The translations under genes were made by a program, and so were the position numbers. Source: JALZUV01 sp964654855 (GTDB lineage: Bacteria; Pseudomonadota; Alphaproteobacteria; Rickettsiales; JALZUV01). From it: a DNA stretch of 64,000 nt. The notes beneath the pieces were generated by a model, which worked only from the letters and a program-made list of their open reading frames with translations, did no database searches and was not told the DNA's origin. The stretch lies in assembly GCA_964654855.1 (NCBI GenBank), contig CAZZJS010000003.1, positions 169,065 to 233,064 of the forward strand, read 5' to 3'. Below are positions 17,099-24,266 of this stretch, one piece after another. How positions within the stretch are numbered: the first letter of the stretch is position 1; each line of letters begins with the position of its first letter.

Positions 17099-18472
17099 CT
17101 AAAGCACTAGCCAAGCGGCTAACCCCAAGAAACTGAAGAAGCTTACAATATCGGTCAGTGTAGTAACGAATACGCTGGAAGCGATAGCAGGGTCAATTTT
17201 GATTCGCTCTAGGAAGAGCGGGATGAAAGCTCCTGCGAATCCTGCGACAAAGAGTGTTCCAATGATGGCAGCAGAAAAGATCGCTGCCAATTCAATATCA
17301 CGATAAACAATCCAAATCACGGCGCTGGTGACGATGCTTAGTACGATACCGTTAAGCAGATTGGTTAGCATCTCTTTGCGTATAATGGAAAATGCGTTAT
17401 GGCGCTGTAACTCACGTGTGGCGATACCACGAACTGCAACCGTAAGGCTTTGTGTTCCTGCATTGCCAGATAATGATGCGATTACTGGCATTAAGACGGC
17501 GAGAGTTACCATCTTCTCAATCGTACCTTCAAACAGGCTGATGACATAGGCTGCCAAAGAAGCGGTGAGTAAGTTAATGAGTAACCAAGGGAGACGACGT
17601 TTAACCGTTTGCAATAAACCTGCGTGAATATCTTGTTCTAAGATACCACCGGCGCGCATAAAGTCTTCCTCTTCCTCTTCTTTGATCACGGTGACGATAT
17701 CATCAATTGTAATAACACCGACGATACGTTCAGAATCGTTGATGACCGGAGCTTCTGCAATTCCATAGCGTCGGAAAATCTCTGCAACCTCTTCCTGATC
17801 TGTTTCAATAGAGATTGGGTGAATATCTGTTTTCATCAGTGTGTTAATGGCCGTATTACGCGTATTTTGCATGATGCGAGAGATCATGACGCTGCCAACA
17901 GGGTGATAACGTGGACCGACAACGATAATTTCGTAAAAATCTTCAGGTAAATTTTTAGCTTCGCGTAAATGGTCGATCACTTGACCAACATCCCAAAATT
18001 CGGGCACAGAAACAAAACGTTTCTGCATTAATCGGCCAGCGCTTTCTTCGGGGTATGCGAGGCCTTCTTCTAAATCGGCACGCGCATTACCGGGCACGGC
18101 TTCAAGGAGTTCTTGTTGTTCCTCTTCGTCTAAATCTTCGATGACGCTAACGGCATCATCGGTTTCTAGTTCAGCGAGAGCCTCGGCGATTTTCTCTGTG
18201 CCGATGAGATCCATAATCTCCTGTACAATTTCTTCGTCAAGGAAAGTCAGAATTTCTGGAGCAAAATCGGGCAGCAATGCGGTGATAAGTTGCGCGCGGA
18301 TAGAGGGCGATAAAAGACCTATCAAAGCCGCGCTATCTGCATGGTGTAAATCAAGGGTAAGGGCGCGTAATTGGGTGGTGTTTTCTGTGCGAGCGGCCTC
18401 TTTCACCGCGTGGATGAGGCTATCATCTACGGCAATTGCGGTGCTATGTTCAACTGTTTCCGTTTCGCTCAT
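17099..18472 (-). CDS. mgtE: Magnesium transporter MgtE
   Basis: This is a homodimeric Mg2+ channel of 457 residues. Order of domains: MgtE N-domain (about 40-140, with the acidic ETDDAVSVIEDLDEEEQQELL stretch cited by its core EDLDEEEQQ), a tandem CBS pair (about 140-260, VGSVMISRIM and IVGVITIDDIVTVI), a linker helix, and the five-helix pore domain (about 310-457) with PVIASLSGNAGTQSLT and LPLFLERIKIDPAIASS-like motifs. The acidic N and CBS domains sense cytosolic Mg2+. It converges on the bactofilin gene with only three bases between the stops. Confidence 0.95.
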   Translation of the reverse strand: MSETETVEHSTAIAVDDSLIHAVKEAARTENTTQLRALTLDLHHADSAALIGLLSPSIRAQLITALLPDFAPEILTFLDEEIVQEIMDLIGTEKIAEALAELETDDAVSVIEDLDEEEQQELLEAVPGNARADLEEGLAYPEESAGRLMQKRFVSVPEFWDVGQVIDHLREAKNLPEDFYEIIVVGPRYHPVGSVMISRIMQNTRNTAINTLMKTDIHPISIETDQEEVAEIFRRYGIAEAPVINDSERIVGVITIDDIVTVIKEEEEEDFMRAGGILEQDIHAGLLQTVKRRLPWLLINLLTASLAAYVISLFEGTIEKMVTLAVLMPVIASLSGNAGTQSLTVAVRGIATRELQRHNAFSIIRKEMLTNLLNGIVLSIVTSAVIWIVYRDIELAAIFSAAIIGTLFVAGFAGAFIPLFLERIKIDPAIASSVFVTTLTDIVSFFSFLGLAAWLVL

Positions 18473-18583
18473 CTACTGTTTATCGGCGTAAAAGATTAAG
18501 AAGTAAATAATTTTGCCCGTTTAAATTATAGAGATGGTTGCTAAACCCAATAATAGCCGTTATATAGACGCATCTGATCTCGG

Positions 18584-18669
18584 GCGCTCGTGGCGGAATG
18601 GTAGACGCGCAACGTTGAGGTCGTTGTCCTCGCAAGGGGGTGGAGGTTCAAGTCCTCTCGAGCGCACCA
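18584..18669 (+). tRNA. tRNA-Leu (anticodon GAG)
   Basis: The acceptor stem GCGCTCG pairs with CGAGCGC, the anticodon stem CAACG/CGTTG encloses TTGAGGT with anticodon GAG, and a long variable arm typical of leucine tRNA follows. GGTTCAAGTCC is the T-loop and CCA is encoded at the end. It lies 16 bases upstream of tgt and may be co-transcribed with it. Confidence 0.96.
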
Positions 18670-18685
18670 TTTAGAAATAGGTAAC

Positions 18686-19804
18686 ATGGCCTCTCATTTT
18701 AGTATTCATTCAACCGACGGTCAGGCTCGTACAGGCACTCTCAAAACCGCACATGGTGATATTCGTACGCCTGCCTTTATGCCGGTTGGTACGCAAGGTA
18801 CCGTTAAGGCAATGTATCCTGAGCAGGTATCGGAAACGGGCGCTGATATACTCCTTGGAAATACCTATCATCTGATGTTGCGTCCGACGGCAGAACGTGT
18901 CGCAAAGCTAGGTGGACTGCATAAATTTATGAATTGGGATAAGCCTATCCTCACAGATTCTGGTGGTTTTCAAGTGATGTCTCTATCTGAGCTACGTAAG
19001 ATGACAGAAGAAGGCGTGACTTTCCGTTCGCATATTGATGGCAGTAAGCATCATTTAACGCCGGAACGTTCTATTGAGATTCAACACTTACTTGGCAGTG
19101 ATATCACTATGGTGCTTGATGAATGTCCGCCTTTCCCCATTGAAAAAGAAGCGGCCAATAAATCTATGCAACTTTCCATGCGTTGGGCAAAGCGTAGTAA
19201 AGATGCGTTTGAAAAGCGTGAGGGTTACCATCTGTTTGGAATCGTACAGGGAAGCGTATTCCCTGATTTACGTGCGGAATCTGCAAAAGGTTTGCAGGAG
19301 ATCGACTTTGATGGCTATGCGATAGGTGGTTTAGCGGTAGGTGAGGGGCAAGAACTTATGCTTCAAGTGCTTGAAGGTACTATGCCGCATATCACAACTG
19401 AGAAGCCACGCTACCTTATGGGAGTCGGTAAACCCTCTGATCTAGTTGGTGCGGTATTACGCGGAGTTGATATGTTTGATTGTGTGCTTCCTACACGTTC
19501 GGGGCGTAATGCTAAAGCCTTCACCCGTTTTGGTGAATTGAACCTGAAAAATGCTCGTTTTGCTGAAGATGAAAGTTCGCTTGATCCAGAATGTGGTTGC
19601 AAATGTTGCACAGATTATAGTCGCGCGTATTTACATCATCTATTTAAGGCGAAAGAGATGCTATCAGGTATGCTTCTTACATTGCATAATCTGCATTATT
19701 ATCAGGAATTAATGGCAGGCTTACGCGCCGCTATTGATGCTGGAGAGTTAGAAAATCACGCGAAACAAGTTTTAGCAGGTTTAGAACGAGGAATTGATGG
19801 TTAA
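18686..19804 (+). CDS. tgt: Queuine tRNA-ribosyltransferase
   Basis: Tgt exchanges guanine 34 for preQ1 in Asn, Asp, His and Tyr tRNAs. The protein is 372 residues with TPAFMPVGTQGTVKA, LLGNTYHLMLRPT, LTDSGGFQVMSLS, the substrate site DECPPFP, the region IGGLAVGE that bears the catalytic Asp context, and DCVLPTRSGRNAKAF. The zinc site is CGCKCCTDYSRAYLHHLF. It is the last core gene before the tRNA-Lys target of the genomic island. Confidence 0.97.
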   Translation: MASHFSIHSTDGQARTGTLKTAHGDIRTPAFMPVGTQGTVKAMYPEQVSETGADILLGNTYHLMLRPTAERVAKLGGLHKFMNWDKPILTDSGGFQVMSLSELRKMTEEGVTFRSHIDGSKHHLTPERSIEIQHLLGSDITMVLDECPPFPIEKEAANKSMQLSMRWAKRSKDAFEKREGYHLFGIVQGSVFPDLRAESAKGLQEIDFDGYAIGGLAVGEGQELMLQVLEGTMPHITTEKPRYLMGVGKPSDLVGAVLRGVDMFDCVLPTRSGRNAKAFTRFGELNLKNARFAEDESSLDPECGCKCCTDYSRAYLHHLFKAKEMLSGMLLTLHNLHYYQELMAGLRAAIDAGELENHAKQVLAGLERGIDG

Positions 19805-19858
19805 AGCATTGACAAACGCCATCCATTCGCGCTAAACAGGCCACCTTCTACCACAGAT

Positions 19859-19934
19859 GATCCCTTAGCTCAGTTGGTAGAGCAACTGACTTTTAATCAG
19901 TAGGTCGTAGGTTCGAATCCTACAGGGATCACCA
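19859..19934 (+). tRNA. tRNA-Lys (anticodon TTT), island integration target
   Basis: The acceptor stem GATCCCT pairs with AGGGATC and CCA is encoded. The anticodon stem ACTGA/TCAGT encloses CTTTTAA, anticodon TTT. The 3' half, from the anticodon stem on, is duplicated exactly 18 kb downstream, so the tRNA gene is the attachment site of the integrated island and is kept intact on its left side. Confidence 0.97.
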
Positions 19935-19937
19935 TTT
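19887..19937 (+). repeat. attL: left copy of 51-bp direct repeat in tRNA-Lys
   Basis: The last 48 bases of tRNA-Lys plus three following T bases are repeated perfectly at 37890-37940. Such a repeat at tRNA 3' ends is the product of site-specific integration by a tyrosine integrase, and an integrase gene lies just inside the right copy. Confidence 0.93.
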
Positions 19938-19980
19938 CTTTCAGATACTTACAGAATTTACCAAAGTCGTCAAAAGCGAC

Positions 19981-20001
19981 TGATGCCCTTGTGATGCCCT
20001 T
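19981..20001 (+). promoter_or_regulatory. Candidate integrase arm-type sites, left end
   Basis: Two copies of TGATGCCCTT start at 19981 and 19992, spaced 11 bp, one helical turn. The same decamer occurs as three 11-bp-phased copies at the integrase end (37741-37772) and as two at the degenerate site near 39201. Repeats flanking a core att site at both element ends are what integrase arm-binding sites look like; binding itself is inferred. Confidence 0.6.
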
Positions 20002-20080
20002 TTCGGTGGGAGTAAAACAAAGATTTTCGTGAAAGTGGTTTTCAGTTTTTTGCGGTAAGCATGCAACAAAAAGGGAATAT

Positions 20081-22471
20081 TTAGTTTTTCCATGGTATAC
20101 TTTTTGGAGTTTTGCAACCACAATCAATAGTCTGCGTTCCGTTATTGTAGTTATTAAAATTCACCAGCTTATTACAGTTTGAGCAGCGAAAGAGCGCATC
20201 CAACTCTCTAAAATCTTGTAATACATCACTACAATCAGATAGATTTTCGTTGTAGCTAGAATCATGGGATGCTGGATTGGTTATAACTTCTGAAGTAGAG
20301 ATATGCGTGAATACCTGCTCATCAGAAATATCTTTACTTCTCTTTTTTAGGTGAGACTTGATTCCCGAATAGAGTTCAGCAGGCATTCTTTCGTCATTTG
20401 CTTCGTAAGGTCTGTATTCTAGTTTTGCTCCAAGATTAAAACAGATGTCTTTTAACAAACCCTCAGCATATATTCTGATTTTGTTTCCTAAACCGCTCTC
20501 ATCGTGATTCTGAATCTTGAGGTCAATTTCCTCTGCCAGTGTAATAGGTGGAGTATCAAGTTGAATTCCACTCTCAGGTGACCACTTTGTTTTGTGAACA
20601 CGCCAGCCAATACCTTTTACGCTTTTAGAAAAAATATTAAACCATTCTGACTCGTGAGTTAAAACTATCATTTGGTAACTATTGAACTTTTCCAATAATA
20701 ACTTACCAAACCTTCTACGGTGCTTTTTATCAAATGAGGACACAACATCATCGAGTACAAAAAATTTGGCAGTCTTGTTAAGTGCTACACTTGAAAGGAA
20801 CAGACAGAGTCCAATACAGTTAAGATATGACTCGCTAAGGAATTTCCTAGGAGAATCTACAGCTACACCATGGAATGAATATTCGATTTTAACGCCGTTA
20901 AACTCTTCATTATTACTATATGTTGGAACAAGTTTGATATTATCGATGTTATCTGAGGGATTCATATACTTAAAATACTCATTCATTAAAGATGACGTTT
21001 CTTCTAAGAATCTCTCCATTTCGACGCGCTGTAAGTCGATAAATCTCTTACGAATCCCTTCCATAGTCACTTGTTGCTTTTCTAGGATTGCTTGCTCTGC
21101 GAGCATTTTTTCCATTTCGGAAAGGCTGATTTCTGAGACTTCAATTGCAGTAATCAAATCCTGAAGTTCTTTATTATTTCCACTTGATAGCTGCTGCAAT
21201 TCAGATGAAAGCGTTTTTAGCAGAACAGAGGGGCTTGCAAGCTCAAAGCTATCGCATTTCAATTCATCAGGATTAATCTCTAGGAGCTTTTTTGATAGCA
21301 GCTTTCCAAGCGGAATAACATCGTCTAGCAATGTGTTAATCCCGTCCAGATTCAATTTCTCATCTTTTAAAAGTTTGAGAGTTTTTGAGGTGCTTTTGAG
21401 TTCACCATAAATCCTCTGAAGTGCCTCGTATATACCTTGCCTATCACCCTCAAGCTCTTCATATTGTTCTTGAATAGCTTTTAAAGCCGCAATACGCTCC
21501 TTAGTACGTTGAATCAGCGCCTCACGGTCTGAGTCTTGCTCACACAAAGGACAATCATCACTTTCGTGTTCTTTTAAGACATCTTCAGCTTCTTTGAGTA
21601 ATTTAGACAGTCTAATTTGACTGAGCACTTTATCTTCTTTGCGGAGGCCAGATAGATTCGATTGGAATTTTCCAATGTCCAGTTTTAAATTTCTTATTTC
21701 CCTTCTTTTCTCCCTAAGTGCCAGTCTAGACTGCTCCAAGGTAATTTGCCGCTTTAGTGCTTCCTCAGAAACCCTCTGCTTTAATGCGTCCATTACCTTT
21801 ATATATGATTCATCATCATTGATTTCTTCCAAACCGTACGGCTTGAGTATCTGATTTAAAAAACTATAAAATTGTTCGCGGCTAGAGATGTTGAGTTCTT
21901 TAAGTTTTTCTCCAATAACTCTTTTCTTTGCAGGAATCCTCGTTTCGTAATCTTTAAGTCTAATCTTCTTCTTAATGTCGTTCACAGCCTTAGTGAGAAC
22001 ATCTTTGACTCTAGTAAGTTCTTCTAACCCCACCAAACCTGCGATTGCCTTTGAGCGATCTCCCTTGGTGTCTAAAATAAATTTAGTTAGCTGGGAATTT
22101 CTAATCAGCAAATTTTCATTTTGTAGAGTGCTTGCAAGACTCTCTAAGTTTTCATCAGACTTGGAACGTAGGCTATTACCCGCTTTGTAAAGAGTTTTGC
22201 TGCCTGAAATACCTGAAGAAGTCTCTAGTTTTACAGAGCATACAGCATCAGCTTCACTTAGCTCATTCAGAATCCCTTCATTTGCCTTAACTTCTTCACC
22301 GTATAGTTCTCCAATTCTATCTTTTGCAATCCATTCTATGGAGTCAGCGAATGAGCTTTTTCCGGTTCCGTTATCACCATACAGTAAAAGTGACCTTCCC
22401 AATTCAAGGTTCAATGAAACTACATCTCTTGAACCCCTAAAATTTTGCAGCTCAAGTTTAAGTATTTTCAT
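20081..22471 (-). CDS. Rad50/SMC-like AAA ATPase with zinc hook (candidate defence ATPase)
   Basis: This 796-residue protein is an ABC-type ATPase of the RecF/Rad50 class. Walker A is YGDNGTGKSS at about 31-40. Two coiled-coil arms flank a zinc-hook motif CPLC at 307-310. An LSESY signature lies near 546, Walker B FFVLDDVVSSFD at about 570-581, and the switch His is in VLTHE near 605. The last 35 residues form a separate Cys-rich ribbon (CSNC...CGCK). The hook and head arrangement is seen in Rad50-like subunits of phage-defence systems such as Lamassu and in other ATPase-nuclease pairs. The gene overlaps the small upstream gene by 14 bases and is the last of a three-gene operon. The specific role is inferred. 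Confidence 0.85.
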   Translation of the reverse strand: MKILKLELQNFRGSRDVVSLNLELGRSLLLYGDNGTGKSSFADSIEWIAKDRIGELYGEEVKANEGILNELSEADAVCSVKLETSSGISGSKTLYKAGNSLRSKSDENLESLASTLQNENLLIRNSQLTKFILDTKGDRSKAIAGLVGLEELTRVKDVLTKAVNDIKKKIRLKDYETRIPAKKRVIGEKLKELNISSREQFYSFLNQILKPYGLEEINDDESYIKVMDALKQRVSEEALKRQITLEQSRLALREKRREIRNLKLDIGKFQSNLSGLRKEDKVLSQIRLSKLLKEAEDVLKEHESDDCPLCEQDSDREALIQRTKERIAALKAIQEQYEELEGDRQGIYEALQRIYGELKSTSKTLKLLKDEKLNLDGINTLLDDVIPLGKLLSKKLLEINPDELKCDSFELASPSVLLKTLSSELQQLSSGNNKELQDLITAIEVSEISLSEMEKMLAEQAILEKQQVTMEGIRKRFIDLQRVEMERFLEETSSLMNEYFKYMNPSDNIDNIKLVPTYSNNEEFNGVKIEYSFHGVAVDSPRKFLSESYLNCIGLCLFLSSVALNKTAKFFVLDDVVSSFDKKHRRRFGKLLLEKFNSYQMIVLTHESEWFNIFSKSVKGIGWRVHKTKWSPESGIQLDTPPITLAEEIDLKIQNHDESGLGNKIRIYAEGLLKDICFNLGAKLEYRPYEANDERMPAELYSGIKSHLKKRSKDISDEQVFTHISTSEVITNPASHDSSYNENLSDCSDVLQDFRELDALFRCSNCNKLVNFNNYNNGTQTIDCGCKTPKSIPWKN

Positions 22472-22643
22472 TGAGTGCCTTCTCGTACAATTGATCTAAC
22501 TGATTCGTAATATTTGTATTAGTAAGCTTTCCCTCCCTCATAAGAGACTGAATGGCAGATACCGTGTCTTTATCCCACTCCTCGGGTATGGTATCTAGTC
22601 CATTCAAAAAGGTATTTAAAATTTCTATACTCGAACTAGCCAT
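22458..22643 (-). CDS. Small protein between nuclease and ATPase genes
   Basis: This is a 61-residue acidic, probably helical protein (MASSSIEILNTFLNGLD..., then EEWDKDTVSAIQSLM). No family is recognised. It is likely real: its stop lies inside the ATPase start region (14-bp overlap) and its start is only nine bases after the nuclease stop, with the sequence GGGAGAAAT just ahead of the ATG. In comparable ATPase-nuclease systems a small middle subunit is common, so a structural adaptor role is possible. Confidence 0.65.
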   Translation of the reverse strand: MASSSIEILNTFLNGLDTIPEEWDKDTVSAIQSLMREGKLTNTNITNQLDQLYEKALNENT

Positions 22644-22652
22644 ATTTCTCCC

Positions 22653-23108
22653 TTATTCGAAACAATCCCAGCTAACAGAAAGCATATTAATAGTATCAAT
22701 GCGCGATTCTGGATAGGTGCTCTTGTTATTACAAATAGGATAAACGCCATAATTTTCAACGAAATCCAATAAAAGATAGCTTTCCAAATCCTCGACCCTA
22801 TTAGTCCAAATATTCTTTACGGCCTCAAAATTTAAGTAAGTGAAGCATAGTCCTTCTACTTTACTATAATTTGAGAGGCCATGATTTCTAGACCTTCCAG
22901 TATAGTGCTCGCCCAATCTAGAGCCTATACCGTTCGTTTTACGTTCACTCATCCCAATATAAATCAAACGTGACTTCCTGTAAGGATATGGAATTCTGGT
23001 TTCTCGAAGAGCTATAAAGTAGAGGCCCGTTATTTGCGCTAATCCCTCAAAGTTTCTGGGTTCATAGCTTTTACAAAGGTCAAAATTTATATTGTAGGTG
23101 CTGTTCAT
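22653..23108 (-). CDS. GIY-YIG-type nuclease (candidate defence effector)
   Basis: This is a 151-residue protein with the GIY-YIG pattern: GLYFI at 28-32, LIYIGMSE at 48-55, the catalytic-type Arg and His of SRLGEHYTGR (Arg64, His68), a conserved-type Glu in VEDLESYLL (Glu109) and Asn in ICNNKS. The distance between the two beta strands is longer than in UvrC or homing enzymes, so it is a divergent member. It is the first gene of a three-gene unit; AAGGA lies nine bases before the ATG. I infer it cuts nucleic acid under control of the downstream ATPase. No homing-endonuclease context (intron, intein) is visible. Confidence 0.7.
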   Translation of the reverse strand: MNSTYNINFDLCKSYEPRNFEGLAQITGLYFIALRETRIPYPYRKSRLIYIGMSERKTNGIGSRLGEHYTGRSRNHGLSNYSKVEGLCFTYLNFEAVKNIWTNRVEDLESYLLLDFVENYGVYPICNNKSTYPESRIDTINMLSVSWDCFE

Positions 23109-23297
23109 AGATTCAGTCCTTTAAACCATTCCTAACATCCTCAGTCAAAAATCATTTAAATCCCCATATAAAAATTGAAGATGAATCGTTGGCTACGATT
23201 TGCAGCCGTCATGTCACGTTTAATAAGTTTATTTGATTGCTAATTGTAAGATAGTGCTGGTTTATCAAATGGAACTTTTTTCATAATAATAAAGAAG

Positions 23298-23339
23298 ACC
23301 CGCCAATTTGAGGATACTTAGAGCATAGCCTTGGCGGGT
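23298..23339. repeat. Inverted repeat upstream of the candidate defence operon
   Basis: ACCCGCCAA at 23298-23306 is exactly complementary to TTGGCGGGT at 23331-23339, with a 24-base loop. On the minus strand the right-hand flank is T-rich, so it could be a weak terminator; the long loop fits an operator or cruciform better. It lies about 190 bp upstream of the nuclease gene start. Confidence 0.45.
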
Positions 23340-23510
23340 ACTATTATTATCAATATAGCATTAAATCTTTAATTAGACAGAAGAAAATATAACTAGGAAA
23401 GAGATGGTAGTGCAAAACTTAATCAACCATTTGTTTATCTATCCAAGAAATAAATGCTGAAACTATCTGTTGCACATTCTGTAAATGAAGCTACTCTTAA
23501 ACCTAAGCAG

Positions 23511-23650
23511 GGCTTCAAAACCCTTACATAGTACGGATTTGTGTGACCGTCATTCGCACTCCTCGACTTAGGTTGGGGAGGCACTAGCGTATGCAATAGC
23601 TCTTTGAGTAAAGGCTAGTGCGGCCTCTTTACTATGTAGGTTTTTGAACT
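23511..23650 (+). ncRNA. Candidate structured RNA or DNA hairpin element
   Basis: A long closing helix pairs 23514-23533 (TTCAAAACCCTTACATAGTA) with 23630-23648 (TACTATGTAGGTTTTTGAA), nine perfect pairs on the inside plus seven on the outside with a small mismatch between. Inside it are CTCCTC/GGGGAG at 23559-23580, a GCACTAGC/GCTAGTGC helix (23581-23588 with 23614-23621) extended by GAGG/CCTC, and a small hairpin near 23545. The shape is a multi-branch junction of about 140 nt ending 32 bases before the next start codon. It could be a leader, a small RNA or a single-strand DNA structure. I do not recognise the family. Confidence 0.5.
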
Positions 23651-23680
23651 CCCCAGCACCAGTTTAATTGAGGAGTATTA

Positions 23681-23968
23681 ATGATGAACACAACCACTAT
23701 CCAAAATAATAAAGACGAAAAGCAAGGTCAAACGGCCGCAATACTGGGTATTGTATTTGGCCTTATAAGCATTTTTGTATTGGGAATGTTATTTGTACCA
23801 CTTGCGACTGTTTGCGCAGGTATCGGACTTTATCGCTCTATAAGACATAAATATATGCCTGCAATTGGAATGAGTGTGTTGGCATTTATTTTAACACTGG
23901 TTGGCTTATTTACATCACCATCTCTACTGCTTCTACTCGGCTTTGGTTTAGATAGCGCAATGCGCTAA
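23681..23968 (+). CDS. Small membrane protein, DUF4190-like
   Basis: This is a 95-residue protein with a hydrophilic N-terminal 18 residues and then two or three hydrophobic segments (ILGIVFGLISIFVLGMLFV, then a second from about 60 to 90). The Gly-rich spacing resembles DUF4190 membrane proteins, a weak match. GAGGAG at 23670 is a good ribosome-binding site for the tandem ATGATG start. It follows the structured element and precedes another small membrane protein. Function unknown. Confidence 0.6.
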   Translation: MMNTTTIQNNKDEKQGQTAAILGIVFGLISIFVLGMLFVPLATVCAGIGLYRSIRHKYMPAIGMSVLAFILTLVGLFTSPSLLLLLGFGLDSAMR

Positions 23969-23982
23969 GGTGGGAGAACGAA

Positions 23983-24264
23983 ATGGAGCAAGTTGATATC
24001 AATTCATCGTGCAGCTTAGAGCAACACTTGGAATCTAAAACTATCCGAGCAGAAAAGCTGCAAACAGTTAAAATGAAGGCAGTAAAGTTTAATGCCGTTA
24101 AAACTGTTAATTCAGAACCTAAAATTACAGTTTTAAACATCTCGAGAATATTACTAACGAAAGTTCTATGGCCGCTAAGCTGGTTTAGTTTTATAGCTGG
24201 CTGGAAGCTCCTTTTGTTCATGCTAAGTATGCTTTGGGGCATGATGATGGCAACTAGCTACTAA
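23983..24264 (+). CDS. Small single-span membrane protein
   Basis: This is a 93-residue protein with a hydrophilic, Lys/Val-rich N-terminal half (repeats like TVKMKAVKFNAVKTV) and a hydrophobic C-terminal half (PLSWFSFIAGWKLLLFMLSMLWGMMM) that would span the membrane once or twice. GGGAGAACG precedes the ATG. It starts 15 bases after the previous gene and so belongs to the same transcript. It converges on the relaxase gene with two bases between stops. No family is recognised. Confidence 0.55.
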   Translation: MEQVDINSSCSLEQHLESKTIRAEKLQTVKMKAVKFNAVKTVNSEPKITVLNISRILLTKVLWPLSWFSFIAGWKLLLFMLSMLWGMMMATSY

Positions 24265-24266
24265 AC

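Noticed and set aside
19897..20127. Open frame on the minus strand overlapping tRNA-Lys and the island left end
   Set aside because: The end of this frame (VIPVGFEPTTY) is simply the complement of the tRNA gene, a known artefact; there is no ribosome-binding site and no family signal.
23511..23650. Retron msr-msd interpretation of the structured element
   Set aside because: The overall hairpin shape is reminiscent, but there is no reverse transcriptase gene nearby.
23910..24242. Minus-strand frame of 110 codons opposite the second small membrane protein
   Set aside because: It overlaps the better-supported rightward gene, which has a ribosome-binding site and an operon partner.
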